DNA from: Streptomyces fagopyri
Lineage (GTDB): Bacteria; Actinomycetota; Actinomycetes; Streptomycetales; Streptomycetaceae
DNA length: 64,000 nucleotides
Assembly (NCBI RefSeq): GCF_009498275.1
Contig: NZ_CP045643.1
Coordinates: forward strand, 992,001-1,056,000
Direction: 5' to 3'
This document shows, piece by piece, positions 17,426 to 26,740 of this stretch (position 1 is the stretch's first letter; every line of letters starts with the position of its first letter). A program made the position numbers and the translations under genes. The notes beneath the pieces were generated by a model, which was given only the letters and a program-made list of their open reading frames with translations, had not been told where the DNA came from and searched no databases.

Positions 17426-19383
17426 TGGCACTGCCTTCCCCGAATCTCGACGACCGCCGCTTCCAGCAGTTCGTCGACGACGCCAAGCGCTACATCCAGC
17501 AGCGCGCCCCCGAATGGACCGACCACAACGTGTCGGACCCCGGCGTCACCCTCGTGGAGACGGTCGCCCACATGGCCGACCAGATCGTCTACCGGCTCAA
17601 CCGGGTCCCGGAGAAGAACCATCTGGCCTTCCTGGACCTCGTGGGCATCACTCTCTTCCCTCCCTCGGCCGCCCGTACCGACGTCACCTTCTGGCTGTCC
17701 GCGCCGCACGACGAGCCGATCGTGCTGCCCGTGGGCACCGAGGCCGCGACGCTGCGCACGGAGAGCGAGGAGGCCGTCGTCTTCGCGACCGAACGTGAAC
17801 TGACCGTCGTACCCACCGCGTTGCGTCATCTCGTGGTGCAGCACAGCGGGCTTCCGGTCGCCGACCGGACGGCCGACCTCGCGGAGGGCAAGGACGTGCT
17901 GTGCTTCGCGGAGGCCCCCGGCCCCGGCGACTGCACGCTCTTCGGGCTCACCACGGCCGTACCGCACTGCGCGGTGGCCCTGGAGCTCGACAGCCGCGTC
18001 GACGGTGTCGGTGTCGACCCGCGTCAGCCGCCGCTGGTCTGGGAGGCGTGGACCGAGGACGGCTGGACCGCCTGCGAGGTCGACCGCGACGGCACCGGCG
18101 GTCTGAACCGGCCCGGTGACGTCGTCCTGCACGTCCCCGGCGGCCACACGCTCTCCCGCACCGGCGGCCAGGAGGCGGGCTGGCTGCGCTGCCGGGTCAC
18201 CGAACCCTTGCCCGACCAGCCCTTCTACACCACCTCGCCGACCGTCCAGGCCGCGGAGGCGTTCACACTCGGCGGCACGGCCCCGGCGATCCACGCCGAG
18301 ACGGTCCAGGACGAGGCGCTCGGCGAGTCCACCGGACTGCCGGGTCAGCGGCTGCGGCTCGCCCATTTCCCCGTCGTCGGGGACACCCCGCCGGTCCTGC
18401 TGCAGACGGCCGAGCGTGACGGATGGACCGACTGGGAGGTCGTCCCGCACTTCGCCGCGTCCGGCCCCGGTGACCGGCACATCGCCCTGGACGCGGCCAC
18501 CGGCGAGATCTCCTTCGGACCCGCGGTCCGCGAACCCGACGGCACGCTGCGCCAGTACGGGTCGGTGGCGCCCAAAGGCGCCGTGATCCGCGCCCGCCGC
18601 TACCGCACCGGTGGCGGCCGGGCGGGCAACGTGGCCCGGGGTGCCGTCCAGGTGCTGCGCAGCTCGGTGCCGTACGTCGCGGAGGTCGTCAACCGGGAGG
18701 CGGCGCGTGGTGGCGTCGAGGGCGAGACCGTCGCCGAGGCGAAGACCCGGGCGCCGATCACCCTGCGGGCCCAGGAGCGGGCCGTGACCCTGCGCGACTA
18801 CGAGGAACTCGCCCGGCGCGCCGCGCCCGAGACCGCCCGTATCACCTGCCTGGAGGGCGACGAGGGCGAGCACGGCGCGTACGCGGTCCGTGTCCTGGTC
18901 GTCCCGCAGGCGGTTCCGGACCCCGGCGGGCGGCTACGCTTCGAGCAACTCGTGCCGGGTGACGCCCTGTTGCAGCGCATCACCCGCTATCTCGACGAGC
19001 GGCGGCTGATCGGCACCCGGCTCGCGGTCGGGCCGCCCTTCTACCAGGGCGTCACCGTCGTGGCCACCGTGCACGCCTTCCGCGGGGTCGACACCGACCG
19101 GGTCCGCCGACAGGCGCACGACGCGCTCTACCGCCACCTCGACCCGCTCACCGGTGGCGCGAACGGCACCGGCTGGCCCTTCGGACGTCCCGTGCAGTCG
19201 GGCGAGGTCTTCGCGGTGCTGCAGCGCGTCCCCGGCGTCGAACTCGTCGACGCCGTGCAACTCCACCCCGCCGACCCGCTGACGGGCAAGCGCGGCGACC
19301 CGACCGACCGGATCGATCTCGAAGCCCCTTCCCTGGTCTTCTCGTTCGACCACCGGGTGCGCGTCATCGGTGACGGTTCATGA
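17425..19383 (+). CDS. Baseplate assembly protein, gpJ-like (Afp11)
   Basis: 652 residues starting LPSPNLDDRRFQQFVDDAKR, with the DPGVTLVETVAHMADQIVYRL segment typical of large CIS baseplate J-like proteins. A central beta-rich insertion (~residues 100-400) precedes the conserved C-terminal half (GGVEGETVAEAKTRAP, LRAQERAVTLRDYEELA). It forms the baseplate wedge ring with the next protein. It is coupled on both sides (TGATG before, ATGA after). Confidence 0.95.
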   Translation: MALPSPNLDDRRFQQFVDDAKRYIQQRAPEWTDHNVSDPGVTLVETVAHMADQIVYRLNRVPEKNHLAFLDLVGITLFPPSAARTDVTFWLSAPHDEPIVLPVGTEAATLRTESEEAVVFATERELTVVPTALRHLVVQHSGLPVADRTADLAEGKDVLCFAEAPGPGDCTLFGLTTAVPHCAVALELDSRVDGVGVDPRQPPLVWEAWTEDGWTACEVDRDGTGGLNRPGDVVLHVPGGHTLSRTGGQEAGWLRCRVTEPLPDQPFYTTSPTVQAAEAFTLGGTAPAIHAETVQDEALGESTGLPGQRLRLAHFPVVGDTPPVLLQTAERDGWTDWEVVPHFAASGPGDRHIALDAATGEISFGPAVREPDGTLRQYGSVAPKGAVIRARRYRTGGGRAGNVARGAVQVLRSSVPYVAEVVNREAARGGVEGETVAEAKTRAPITLRAQERAVTLRDYEELARRAAPETARITCLEGDEGEHGAYAVRVLVVPQAVPDPGGRLRFEQLVPGDALLQRITRYLDERRLIGTRLAVGPPFYQGVTVVATVHAFRGVDTDRVRRQAHDALYRHLDPLTGGANGTGWPFGRPVQSGEVFAVLQRVPGVELVDAVQLHPADPLTGKRGDPTDRIDLEAPSLVFSFDHRVRVIGDGS

Positions 19384-19937
19384 GGGGCTCCGTCGACGGT
19401 CTGGAGTCCTCGGCGCCGATCGGCGCGATGCTCCCGGCGGTCTTCGCCGACGACGATCTCGCGCTGCGTTTCGTCGCGGGCCTCGACGAGGTCGTGGCGC
19501 CGATCCTGCTCGCCCTCGACTGTCTGCACAGCTACTTCGACCCGGCGCTCGCGCCGGCCGACTTCGCCCGCTGGCTCGGCACCTGGGTCGGCGCCGAGCT
19601 CGACGGCTCGGAACCGGACGACCGGCTGCGCGCGGCCGTCGCCGCCGCCGCGTATCTGCACCGGGTACGCGGCACCCGTCGCGGTCTGGCCGAAGCGGTG
19701 CGGCTCGCCTTCGGTGCCGAGCCGGAGATCACCGAGAGCGGCGCCGCCGCCTGGGATCCCCGTCCGCTCGGCCCGGTCCCCGGTGACCGCCTCCCCCGGC
19801 TGCACGTCACCCTGCGGCTGCCCGATCCGACGCCGGCGGACGAGTACCGGCTGGAGAGCCTCGTGGCGGCCGCCCGCCCCGCGCACATGCCCTACACGGT
19901 CCAGGTGACCGCCGCCGAAAGGACTTCCGAGAGATGA
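19380..19937 (+). CDS. Tail protein I-like baseplate protein (Afp12)
   Basis: 185 residues with the phage tail protein I features: GAMLPAVFADDDLALRFVAG, YFDPALAPADFARWLGTWVG, and HRVRGTRRGLAEAVRL. It pairs with the gpJ-like protein in the wedge. The ATG overlaps the preceding stop, and its stop overlaps the start of the CisA-like gene, so the membrane protein is translationally tied to the baseplate genes. Confidence 0.92.
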   Translation: MRGSVDGLESSAPIGAMLPAVFADDDLALRFVAGLDEVVAPILLALDCLHSYFDPALAPADFARWLGTWVGAELDGSEPDDRLRAAVAAAAYLHRVRGTRRGLAEAVRLAFGAEPEITESGAAAWDPRPLGPVPGDRLPRLHVTLRLPDPTPADEYRLESLVAAARPAHMPYTVQVTAAERTSER

Positions 19938-21556
19938 CCACCCAGACCCCAGGCACCGAGCCCGGGCGTGCCCCCGCCTGTGCCGAATGCGGTACTCGGG
20001 CGGAGCCCGGTCAGTCCTTCTGCGACTCCTGCGGCGCGGTGCTCGACTGGGCCGGGAGTCCGGCCGCGCCGGCCGCCGCCCGCGCGGCCGGTTCCCGGGC
20101 GGGGGTGGCGGCGGAGACCCGGCACCCCGTCGCCGTGGCCACCGAGGAGGCGCCACCGGCCGCGGCTGCCCGGGGCGGACGGTCCGCGGTCTCCGACGCG
20201 TCCGGAGCCTCCGGCGCGACGGCCGACGGCACCGCGCCCGCCGAGGGTGAGCCCGGGTGGGACGCGTTCCCCGTACCGGGCGCCGGTACGGGGACGGCGC
20301 GTACGGCCCATGACACGGACGGCGGAGCCGGCGGGCGACAGCCGGGCAGGGGCGGCCCGGACACCGTGCACGCGGACGACGCCGACGCCGACGCCGACGC
20401 CCGCAACGGCAACGGCAACAGCAACAGCAACAGCAACAGCAACAACGGGAACGTGGACCACGGCGACGCGGGCTCGGACGGGTCGGTCGGTGCGCGGGCC
20501 GCGACGGCCCCGGTCCACGGCGGTCCGGACGGGACCGGCGACGACGTCCCGCGCGCCCACCCGGCCCTTCCCGACTCGTCCCCCAGCGCCGTGGCGGAGC
20601 ACGACGCCGCCGCGGACACCGAGCCACTGCCGTCCACGGCCCCCGCCGACTCCCGGGACACCGCGGCCGAGCGGGCCAGGTCGCTGCTGGTGCCGGTGGC
20701 GGATCCGCGGGAGCGGCCGGTGACGCCGTCGGTGGCACCCGTACTGCCGGGCCTCCCCGTCGCCAACCGCCCGCAGGTCCGTGCCCCGGGTGGCGAGCCC
20801 GGAGCGGAAGGGGGTGTGCCGTGCCCCTGGTGTGCCACTGCCAACCGTCCCGACCGGCACTTCTGCGGCCGGTGCGCGCTGCCCATGGCCGGCGAGCGCC
20901 GGACCCCGGGGCGGCTGCCCTGGTGGCGGCGGCTGCTCGACTCCCGCGACGGGCAGCCGCCGTGGGCAGGCGACCGGCCCCGGCTGCGCCGCGGCTTCGG
21001 GCGCGTCATGAACTGGGTGGTCGGCGCGGTCGTGCTCACCCTGGTGGTGGTCGCCGCCATGAACACCGGTACGGCGGTGCAGGCGGTGAGGGACCACTTC
21101 TCGAAGCGGGCCCCGATCGGCCCCGACAGCTACAAGGCGTCCCGTTCCTTCCCCGGTCACGGAGCCGGGCTCGCCTTCGACAAGCTCAACAACACCTGGT
21201 GGGGACCGGGCGTCTCGCAGTCCGGGGACGGCGAGTGGCTGGAGGCCCGCTTCGCACAGCCGACCAGGCTGCTGGACCTGGTCATCACGCCGGGCGTCTC
21301 CACCCGCGCGGACCAGCTCTCCCAGTCGGCGCTCCCGCACCGCATCGAGGCTCGTGTGACCACCGCGGACGGCAGCACCAGCACGCGCTTCCTCACGCTG
21401 GACCAGGGTGCGGGCGGCCAGAGCCGCAAGTTCCGCGCGGGTGATGTCACCGCGGTCCGCTTCATCATCCGCTCGGCCTACGGCGCCGCCGCGTCCAAGC
21501 AGGTGTCCATAGCGGAGATCGAGTTCTTCGGCCCGTCGAGCTCCAACGGCTCCTAG
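19934..21556 (+). CDS. CisA-like membrane protein: zinc ribbons, TM helix, C-terminal discoidin-like domain
   Basis: 540 residues. Two identical-spacing zinc ribbons, CxxC-x10-CxxC, lie at C16/C19/C30/C33 and C297/C300/C311/C314. Between them is a long acidic Ala-rich disordered region with simple repeats. A single transmembrane helix follows at about 360-379, then a C-terminal ~150-residue domain (ASRSFPGHGAGLAFDKLNNT... ending ISIAEIEFFGP-like) resembling F5/8C or NADase-type glycan-binding domains. The topology implies zinc ribbons inside, sugar-binding domain outside. It matches what I recall of CisA, the membrane protein required for Streptomyces CIS-induced cell death, but that equivalence needs alignment. 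It overlaps the preceding gene by 4 bp. Confidence 0.85.
   Translation: MTTQTPGTEPGRAPACAECGTRAEPGQSFCDSCGAVLDWAGSPAAPAAARAAGSRAGVAAETRHPVAVATEEAPPAAAARGGRSAVSDASGASGATADGTAPAEGEPGWDAFPVPGAGTGTARTAHDTDGGAGGRQPGRGGPDTVHADDADADADARNGNGNSNSNSNSNNGNVDHGDAGSDGSVGARAATAPVHGGPDGTGDDVPRAHPALPDSSPSAVAEHDAAADTEPLPSTAPADSRDTAAERARSLLVPVADPRERPVTPSVAPVLPGLPVANRPQVRAPGGEPGAEGGVPCPWCATANRPDRHFCGRCALPMAGERRTPGRLPWWRRLLDSRDGQPPWAGDRPRLRRGFGRVMNWVVGAVVLTLVVVAAMNTGTAVQAVRDHFSKRAPIGPDSYKASRSFPGHGAGLAFDKLNNTWWGPGVSQSGDGEWLEARFAQPTRLLDLVITPGVSTRADQLSQSALPHRIEARVTTADGSTSTRFLTLDQGAGGQSRKFRAGDVTAVRFIIRSAYGAAASKQVSIAEIEFFGPSSSNGS
20377..20446 (+). repeat. Intragenic simple repeats (GACGCC then AACRGC units)
   Basis: Four GACGCC-type units encoding Asp-Ala repeats are followed by seven AACGGC/AACAGC units (20405-20446) encoding Asn-Gly/Asn-Ser. 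The tract lies in the disordered cytoplasmic linker of the CisA-like protein, and units are multiples of three, so length changes stay in frame. Confidence 0.8.
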
Positions 21557-21562
21557 GCCCCG

Positions 21563-21587
21563 TACCGGTGACTTGGGGTCACCGGTA
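21563..21587. terminator. Hairpin terminator closing the CIS operon
   Basis: A perfect 10-bp stem (TACCGGTGAC paired with GTCACCGGTA) with a TTGGG loop starts 7 bp after the stop of the CisA-like gene. Confidence 0.75.
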
Positions 21588-22066
21588 TCGCCGGCCCCAC
21601 CGTTTCCGTTCGGGGTGTGGCGGAGGGCCGGCCGGAGACGCGAGCGTGCCTTCTCGCGCCGGGACGACGGGGCGTGTCCGGAGGTCGCGCCGTCACCGGG
21701 GAAGGCACTTTCCGCGTGGGGACGCTCGGTTCGCGGCCCCGGCCCGTGAAGTCCGCTCACGGACCGGGGTGTTCGGGCGATACGCCGGAGCACGTTCGCC
21801 GGCGGACCCGGCCGAAGCGGTCGGCCTGACGCGGCGCGTCCTCGATGCGGCCGTCGAGAGCGACCTCCGTACGACTCGCGCGCAACCGACCGGCCGTCGC
21901 AGCCCAGGGAAGGTCACCGGCGTTCGGGCCGAGGGCCGTCCCCCTGAACGTGCCACTCCGTGGTCGAGTTCTTCCGGTTCTGGCCGAACTGGGAGGATGA
22001 CTCCCGTGAAGTCGCCGCGGCCTTACCGTAGAGGCACGGCACCAGACACGAGGAGAAGCGCCACCC
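21588..22066. other. Intergenic tract without recognisable gene
   Basis: About 480 bp of GC-rich sequence. Several frames are open but none has a recognisable protein or a ribosome site. It presumably contains the promoter of the small gene at 22067. Confidence 0.5.
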
Positions 22067-22306
22067 GTGCACGAAGCACCGATCTACGCCCAACTGATCT
22101 CCGAACGCGGCGACATACCGCTTCAGGTCCGCAACGAGGCCCGCAGGATCCAACGCGAACTCGAATGGATCCTCAACACCGACCCCTCGTCGGGCGGTCT
22201 CCTCCCGAGGCCCTCCGGCACTTCGGTCCCCAGCCCGCGACCGCTGCCTCCGGCACTTCCGCCCTCGCTTCCCCCGGGCAACAGCGCGACCGGATGGCTC
22301 AGCTGA
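22067..22306 (+). CDS. Small protein, function unknown
   Basis: 79 residues from a GTG preceded by AGGAG eleven bases upstream. The first ~38 residues look like a real helical protein (PIYAQLISERGDIPLQVRNE...), followed by a Pro/Ser-rich tail. Not recognised. It stands alone between the CIS terminator and the convergent flotillin gene. Confidence 0.5.
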   Translation: MHEAPIYAQLISERGDIPLQVRNEARRIQRELEWILNTDPSSGGLLPRPSGTSVPSPRPLPPALPPSLPPGNSATGWLS

Positions 22307-22520
22307 CGTTCCGTCGCACCACGCGGAAGCGCGCCGTCGCCCGCGGCGCACGGCGCTCCCCCGTCGAGGTCATCCGTGGCGACAGCCACGCCGAAGAGGT
22401 CGGGGGTCCGCGCCCCGGGAACCGTGCCACAGCGACGGCACTCGACGCGGGACGCCGGCAGCGCGCCGCATCGTCTACGCCACGCTGCCGAAGTCACGTT
22501 CCCGGGGCGGCACTTCGAGA

Positions 22521-23720
22521 TCAGCCCTTCGAGGGCGAGCCGTCCTGCGACTCGTTCCCGTCGGCGCCCTTGTCCGGCGTCCGCAGGTACCCGGGCAGCT
22601 CCAGCAGTGCCTCCGGCTTCCCGGAACGGCCGTCGGAGTTGTTGCCGTTCAGGTTCTGGCGGACCGAGTCCAGGATCGTCAGACCCTGGGCGACCAGGCC
22701 CGCGGCGATCTCACCGAGGCCGTCCGCGCCGTTCAGGACGTTGACGTTGGCGCCCGCGAGACCGCCCGCGGCCTCCTTCACGATCAGCGGGAGCTGGTCG
22801 ATCAGCATCCGGTCCAGCGCCACCCGGTCGTGCGAAGCCGCCGCCTCGGCCTGGATCTTCATGCGCTCCGCGTCGGCGATGGCGAGCACCTTGATCCGCT
22901 CGGCCTCCGCCTCGGCGGGCTTCACGATCTCGGCCACCAGCTGCTGCTGACGCAACTGGGCCGCCTTCTGGGCCAGTTCGGTCTGCGCCGCGAGCACCTC
23001 CTGCTGTGCGTGGGCCTGCGCCAGCGGTCCGGCCTGGGCCGCCTGGGCCTGCGCGCGGTCCACCTCGGCCGAGTACTCCGCCTTCACTATCGCGGTCTGG
23101 CGGGCGTACTCGGCCTGGTTGCGCGCGGCCACCTGCTCGGCCTCGACCGAGGCCTGGGTGGCCTGGGCCTGCGCGATCTGGGCCTGCCGCTGGATGGCTG
23201 CCTTGTGCGGCGCGGACATGGCCTCGATGTAACCGGTGTCGCCGTCGTCGATCGACTGGATCTGCAGCGAGTCCACGATCAGACCGATCTTGGCCATCTC
23301 GATCTTCGACGTGTCCAGGACCTCCGCGGCGAGCTTCTGCCGCTCGGTGACGATCTCCTCGACCGTCATCGAGCCGATGATGGCGCGCAGATGGCCGGCG
23401 AAGATCCGGCCGGTCAGCACCGACATCTGGTCCTGGTCGGACAGGAACCGCTGGCCCGCGTTGATGATGCTCTCGTGGTCGTTGCCGACCTTGAACGCGA
23501 TCACCGCGCGGACGTGCAGCGCGATTCCCTGCTTGGTCACACAGGTCTCGGTGACCTCCGCCTCACACATCGAGAGGGTGAGGAAACGGGTCTTGCGGAA
23601 CACCGGGAGCACGAACTTGCCGTGCCCCGTCACCACGCGGAACGGCGCGCCCCCCAGTCCCCGCCTGCCGCCCGAGATCAGCATCGCCTCGTCGGGTGCG
23701 GGAACGCGGTAACCGAACAT
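22521..23720 (-). CDS. Flotillin-like SPFH/band 7 protein
   Basis: 399 residues from the ATG at 23720 (GGAGTAGAGCG just upstream); a longer in-frame start has only Arg-rich junk. It starts MFGYRVPAPDEAMLISGG, followed by an SPFH domain and a long Ala/Gln/Glu-rich coiled coil (about 200-330), the layout of bacterial flotillins that scaffold functional membrane microdomains. A Ser/Gly/Asp-rich tail ends the protein. It follows an NfeD-like gene by 11 bp, the classic NfeD-flotillin operon arrangement. Confidence 0.9.
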   Translation of the reverse strand: MFGYRVPAPDEAMLISGGRRGLGGAPFRVVTGHGKFVLPVFRKTRFLTLSMCEAEVTETCVTKQGIALHVRAVIAFKVGNDHESIINAGQRFLSDQDQMSVLTGRIFAGHLRAIIGSMTVEEIVTERQKLAAEVLDTSKIEMAKIGLIVDSLQIQSIDDGDTGYIEAMSAPHKAAIQRQAQIAQAQATQASVEAEQVAARNQAEYARQTAIVKAEYSAEVDRAQAQAAQAGPLAQAHAQQEVLAAQTELAQKAAQLRQQQLVAEIVKPAEAEAERIKVLAIADAERMKIQAEAAASHDRVALDRMLIDQLPLIVKEAAGGLAGANVNVLNGADGLGEIAAGLVAQGLTILDSVRQNLNGNNSDGRSGKPEALLELPGYLRTPDKGADGNESQDGSPSKG

Positions 23721-23731
23721 CGCTCTACTCC

Positions 23732-23983
23732 TTAACCGGCGTCGGCGGGATCGCCGCCCAACGCGTCCAACGGATCGGCCCACTCGATGACGTCGACCTC
23801 ACGGCATCCACGGGATTCGATCACAAGCACGGTCGCCCCTCTCGGGAGGGGCTCCCGTGACCAGGCGAGGAAGGTCTCGGATCCGCCTCTCACCCGCACC
23901 AGGATCTCGCCGGGACCGGCGGCTCCCCGCGTGCCGACGAGGAGCTCCCCGGTACAGCCGATCACGGCCTCGTCCTGCACCAC
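23732..23983 (-). CDS. Short NfeD-like OB-fold protein
   Basis: 83 residues; GTG-GTG start, either usable. The pattern (IGCTGELLVGTRGAAGPGEI, then PLPRGATVLVIESRG) fits the soluble OB-fold domain of NfeD proteins, which partner flotillins. There is no membrane segment or protease domain, so it is a minimal form. Cotranscribed with the flotillin gene (11-bp gap). Confidence 0.65.
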   Translation of the reverse strand: MVQDEAVIGCTGELLVGTRGAAGPGEILVRVRGGSETFLAWSREPLPRGATVLVIESRGCREVDVIEWADPLDALGGDPADAG

Positions 23984-24086
23984 TACCGGCCGCCCCCAAT
24001 CATTCTGGTTCTGCTTCCGACCTTAGACCTCCCCGCGTCGGACGCCTACGCTCCGGCCGGCCTCCCGTGTCGTGGCCGGGGTGCGC

Positions 24087-24965
24087 TCAGCTCTTGGTGA
24101 ACCGGTAGGTCTTGCTGTCGGTGAGCACACAGAAGCCGGGCGACACGACGATCACGCGCAACGTACCGGTGCGCCGGTCGTAGTCGATGCCCTCGGCCTC
24201 GAAGCTGCCCGAACAGGAGCTGCGCAGCGGAAGCTGACGCAGGGCCGTGACGTGACCGTTCACGTCGGCGGAGCCGGGCTCCGCGGACAGGTCGATCCGC
24301 AGCAGCGGCTTGGTCATGCCGAAGAGAGCGCCCTCCGGGTCGTCGGAGGAGCACAACAGCTGCGTCGACGTGGCGAAGTCGCAGCCCTGGACGTCACGCA
24401 CGGCGTGGTCGAGGTTGATGGTGGAGGCCTGCGGGAGGTTCGCGGAGGGGGAGGTGCCGGGGTTCACGCCCGGGGTCGGGAACACCAGCAGCCGGTTCAT
24501 CGTGCCCCACTCGCCCGACACCATCCAGGAACCGTTGGGCGAGATGGTGTCGAAGGAGTTGTTCAGCGCCTCCCCCGGGCTCAGCGTGTGGACGTACTCC
24601 GACCAGGCGCCGCCCGGTGCCTGCACCCGGAACATCTTGGCGTTGCCGGAGTCCGCCTGGTACGGCTCGACGTAGTAGCCGTTGTACGAGGCGTCGGGGT
24701 CGCCCACGTGGTTCCAGCCGCGAACCGTGAGACCGAACGGGATCGTGCCGATCCCCGTGTACCGGTTGGGGCTGCCGGCCGGGACCTCGACCGACGCGAG
24801 GCCCTGGCTCTCGGTCAGCGGATCGGCACGGTCGGATCCGACCTCCGTCCAGGTGTCCGCGGCGGCGGCGGGAGCGGTGGCCGCGACCGAGAGGGTGGCG
24901 GCCGTGGCGAGGGTGACGAGACCGGCCAGAACGGCGTGACAACGTTGCCGGGCGGGCATGCGCAT
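24087..24965 (-). CDS. Secreted protein of unknown function
   Basis: 292 residues from the ATG at 24965, which has GAGGAG eight bases upstream. Clear signal peptide: MRMPARQRCH, hydrophobic core, cleavage after about APAAAA. The mature part contains repeated beta-propeller-like phrases (NRYTGIGTIPFGLTVRGWNH, WMVSGEWGTMNRLLVFP, DHAVRDVQGCDFATSTQLLC) and two cysteine pairs. This suggests a six-bladed-like extracellular protein, perhaps a binding protein; I do not recognise a named family. Confidence 0.8.
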   Translation of the reverse strand: MRMPARQRCHAVLAGLVTLATAATLSVAATAPAAAADTWTEVGSDRADPLTESQGLASVEVPAGSPNRYTGIGTIPFGLTVRGWNHVGDPDASYNGYYVEPYQADSGNAKMFRVQAPGGAWSEYVHTLSPGEALNNSFDTISPNGSWMVSGEWGTMNRLLVFPTPGVNPGTSPSANLPQASTINLDHAVRDVQGCDFATSTQLLCSSDDPEGALFGMTKPLLRIDLSAEPGSADVNGHVTALRQLPLRSSCSGSFEAEGIDYDRRTGTLRVIVVSPGFCVLTDSKTYRFTKS

Positions 24966-24969
24966 GAGG

Positions 24970-26465
24970 GGTGCTCCTCGGGTGGGGGGTGCTGGTTTCG
25001 GCGCACAGTCTGGCCGGTCAAATTGGGCATGTACAGGCCAATGCAGAATCATTGGCCGTCCACTCACCTTCCGGACCACGGCAGTTGCCCCCGCATCCCC
25101 CGGCACCAGGACGACCGGGCCGGGTGGCGTACGCGCCGGTGACACGGCACTGATCGCACCGGCGCGCTCCCGAGCGGGGCCGGACACCCTGTAGCGGGCG
25201 GCCGCTGACGGGCGGCTCGACGGCAGCGCGGCCGGTGGACGGTTCGAGCGGCCCTGACTCCGGCCCCGACCGCCAGGGTCGCGAGGCCGTCCGGGCGGGC
25301 CGTGGCTCAGGATCGCCCGGACCACTCCGCCCCCGCGGCCTCACCGTGCACGTCGTGACGCCCCTGCGCGGCAACGTCTCAGGCGAGCGGACGGCTCCGC
25401 GCGCACCACAGGGGACGAGGGAGGGGCGCCGCGCGGCACTCGGCGGACCTGCTGACCGACGGCGCGACCCGGTCGGCCGAGGCGTGCGTTCCCGACCGGG
25501 CCCGATGCCGGTGCTGCCGGCTGGTGGGCAGACCGCCGCGCATACGGGCCCGCGTACGGGCCCCGAGTACGAACTGGCACGCGGCGTCCACGCGACGGCG
25601 GCCCGCGCCGAGGGCGTGGACGGGCCCGGCCGACGCGGTGATCCGGGCGGGCGGTCCGGGCGTACGAGCCGCGTGACCGCGTCCCGGTCGTCACCGGCGG
25701 CGGTGCCGACGAGTCCGGTGTCGCCGAGGGTGTCGAGATCGCCGCCTGGCGGGGCCGGATCCGCGACCGTCCCACGGGTTCCGGGAGAGATGTCCGGCTC
25801 GGGGGCTCTGGTGGGGCGCGGCGCGTTTTCGCCCGCGCCGCTCCCGCCGGGTCAGCGGACCAGTTCCTGGACGAGACGCTCGCGGCTCCCCCGGGTCCCG
25901 CCCGTTCTCATCAGGGACGCGGTCCGACGGCGGGGCGGGTGGGCCGGCCAAGTCATTTGGGGGCCGGAACGGACTCTCGTCCGGAGGGAGTTCGAGGAGG
26001 CATCGGGGCCCAGCCGTCGTCCACGCCTCGGCCGGAATCGGCCGCCGCCGGGGCGCGGCGAGGGCGGGCGGGCGGGCAGCGGCGCGTGGGCGACGCCACG
26101 GCCGGTGCGGACGGCCGAGGACCGGGCACCCCGGACCGCTCGCCGCGACGCGCGGATCACGCATGGGGTACGGCGCGGGGGCCGCTCACCACGACGCGAT
26201 CGCGGATGGGTCGGGAACGGGCACCATTCACCACGACCGGGATCACGCACGAGTCCGGCAGAGGGACCGCCCACCACGACCGGGATCACGCGGGGCTCCG
26301 AGACGGGGACCGGAACGTTCGGAACGGGGCCGTCCGGCGGGTCGGCCGGGTCCGTACGGCCCGGATCATCGCGCCGTCGAGCGAAACACTCGGCGGACGG
26401 GAAACACGTGGGGAAGGGAAACGAGCGGGGCGGCAGCCGGCCGGAACCCCGCGCCGGGCCGCGCA
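24970..26465. other. Long GC-rich tract without recognisable genes
   Basis: About 1.5 kb. Open frames exist on both strands, but their translations are Arg/Pro/Gly-rich, lack domains and have no ribosome sites. It holds the promoter for the secreted-protein gene at its left edge, an imperfect ~43-bp repeat (26187-26312) and the chaplin terminator at its right edge. Confidence 0.55.
26187..26312 (+). repeat. Imperfect ~43-bp tandem repeat in non-coding DNA
   Basis: The 20-mer at 26229-26248 (CACCACGACCGGGATCACGC) recurs exactly at 26272-26291, 43 bp later, and a degenerate copy starts at 26187. The spacers are also similar (each has a CGGGAACGG/GAGGG-type segment). Confidence 0.6.
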
Positions 26466-26493
26466 CCGCCGGGCAGGAGACCCTGCCCGGCGG
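26466..26493. terminator. Terminator of the chaplin gene
   Basis: A perfect 12-bp stem (CCGCCGGGCAGG with CCTGCCCGGCGG) and 4-nt loop lie 11 bp beyond the chaplin stop codon. Confidence 0.8.
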
Positions 26494-26503
26494 CCCTGGC
26501 GGG

Positions 26504-26740
26504 TCAGTTGTTCGCGCAGGCGTTTCCGAACGCCGGGTTCAGCAGGCCCACCACGTCGACCGAGTTGCCACAGAGGTTGAGGCCGAGGTCGACGGGGATC
26601 TGAATGACGTTGCCGGACAGGACACCGGGGCTGCCCACGGCGGCACCGACCGGGTTGGGGTCGGCGGCGGAGGCGGTCCCGGCGGCGGCGGCGAGGGCCA
26701 CGCTCGCCAGCCCGGCGGCAGCCATCAGACGAATACGCAT
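26504..26740 (-). CDS. Short chaplin (secreted hydrophobic cell-surface protein)
   Basis: 78 residues: signal peptide (MRIRLMAAAGLASVALAAAA, cleaved near ASA) plus one chaplin domain, recognised by GSPGVLSGNVIQIPVDLGLN, two cysteines (NLCGNS and NACANN) and the VVGLLNPAFGN segment. Chaplins assemble into amyloid-like films that lower surface tension and let aerial hyphae leave the medium. With no sorting signal it belongs to the short ChpD-H type. GGAG precedes the ATG. Monocistronic, with its own terminator. Confidence 0.95.
   Translation of the reverse strand: MRIRLMAAAGLASVALAAAAGTASAADPNPVGAAVGSPGVLSGNVIQIPVDLGLNLCGNSVDVVGLLNPAFGNACANN

Noticed and set aside
1..21556. A functional temperate phage or prophage
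   Set aside because: Only tail-type genes are present. There is no capsid, terminase, portal, integrase or lysis gene, and the AAA+ ATPase, DUF4157 and LysM adaptor are injection-system hallmarks.
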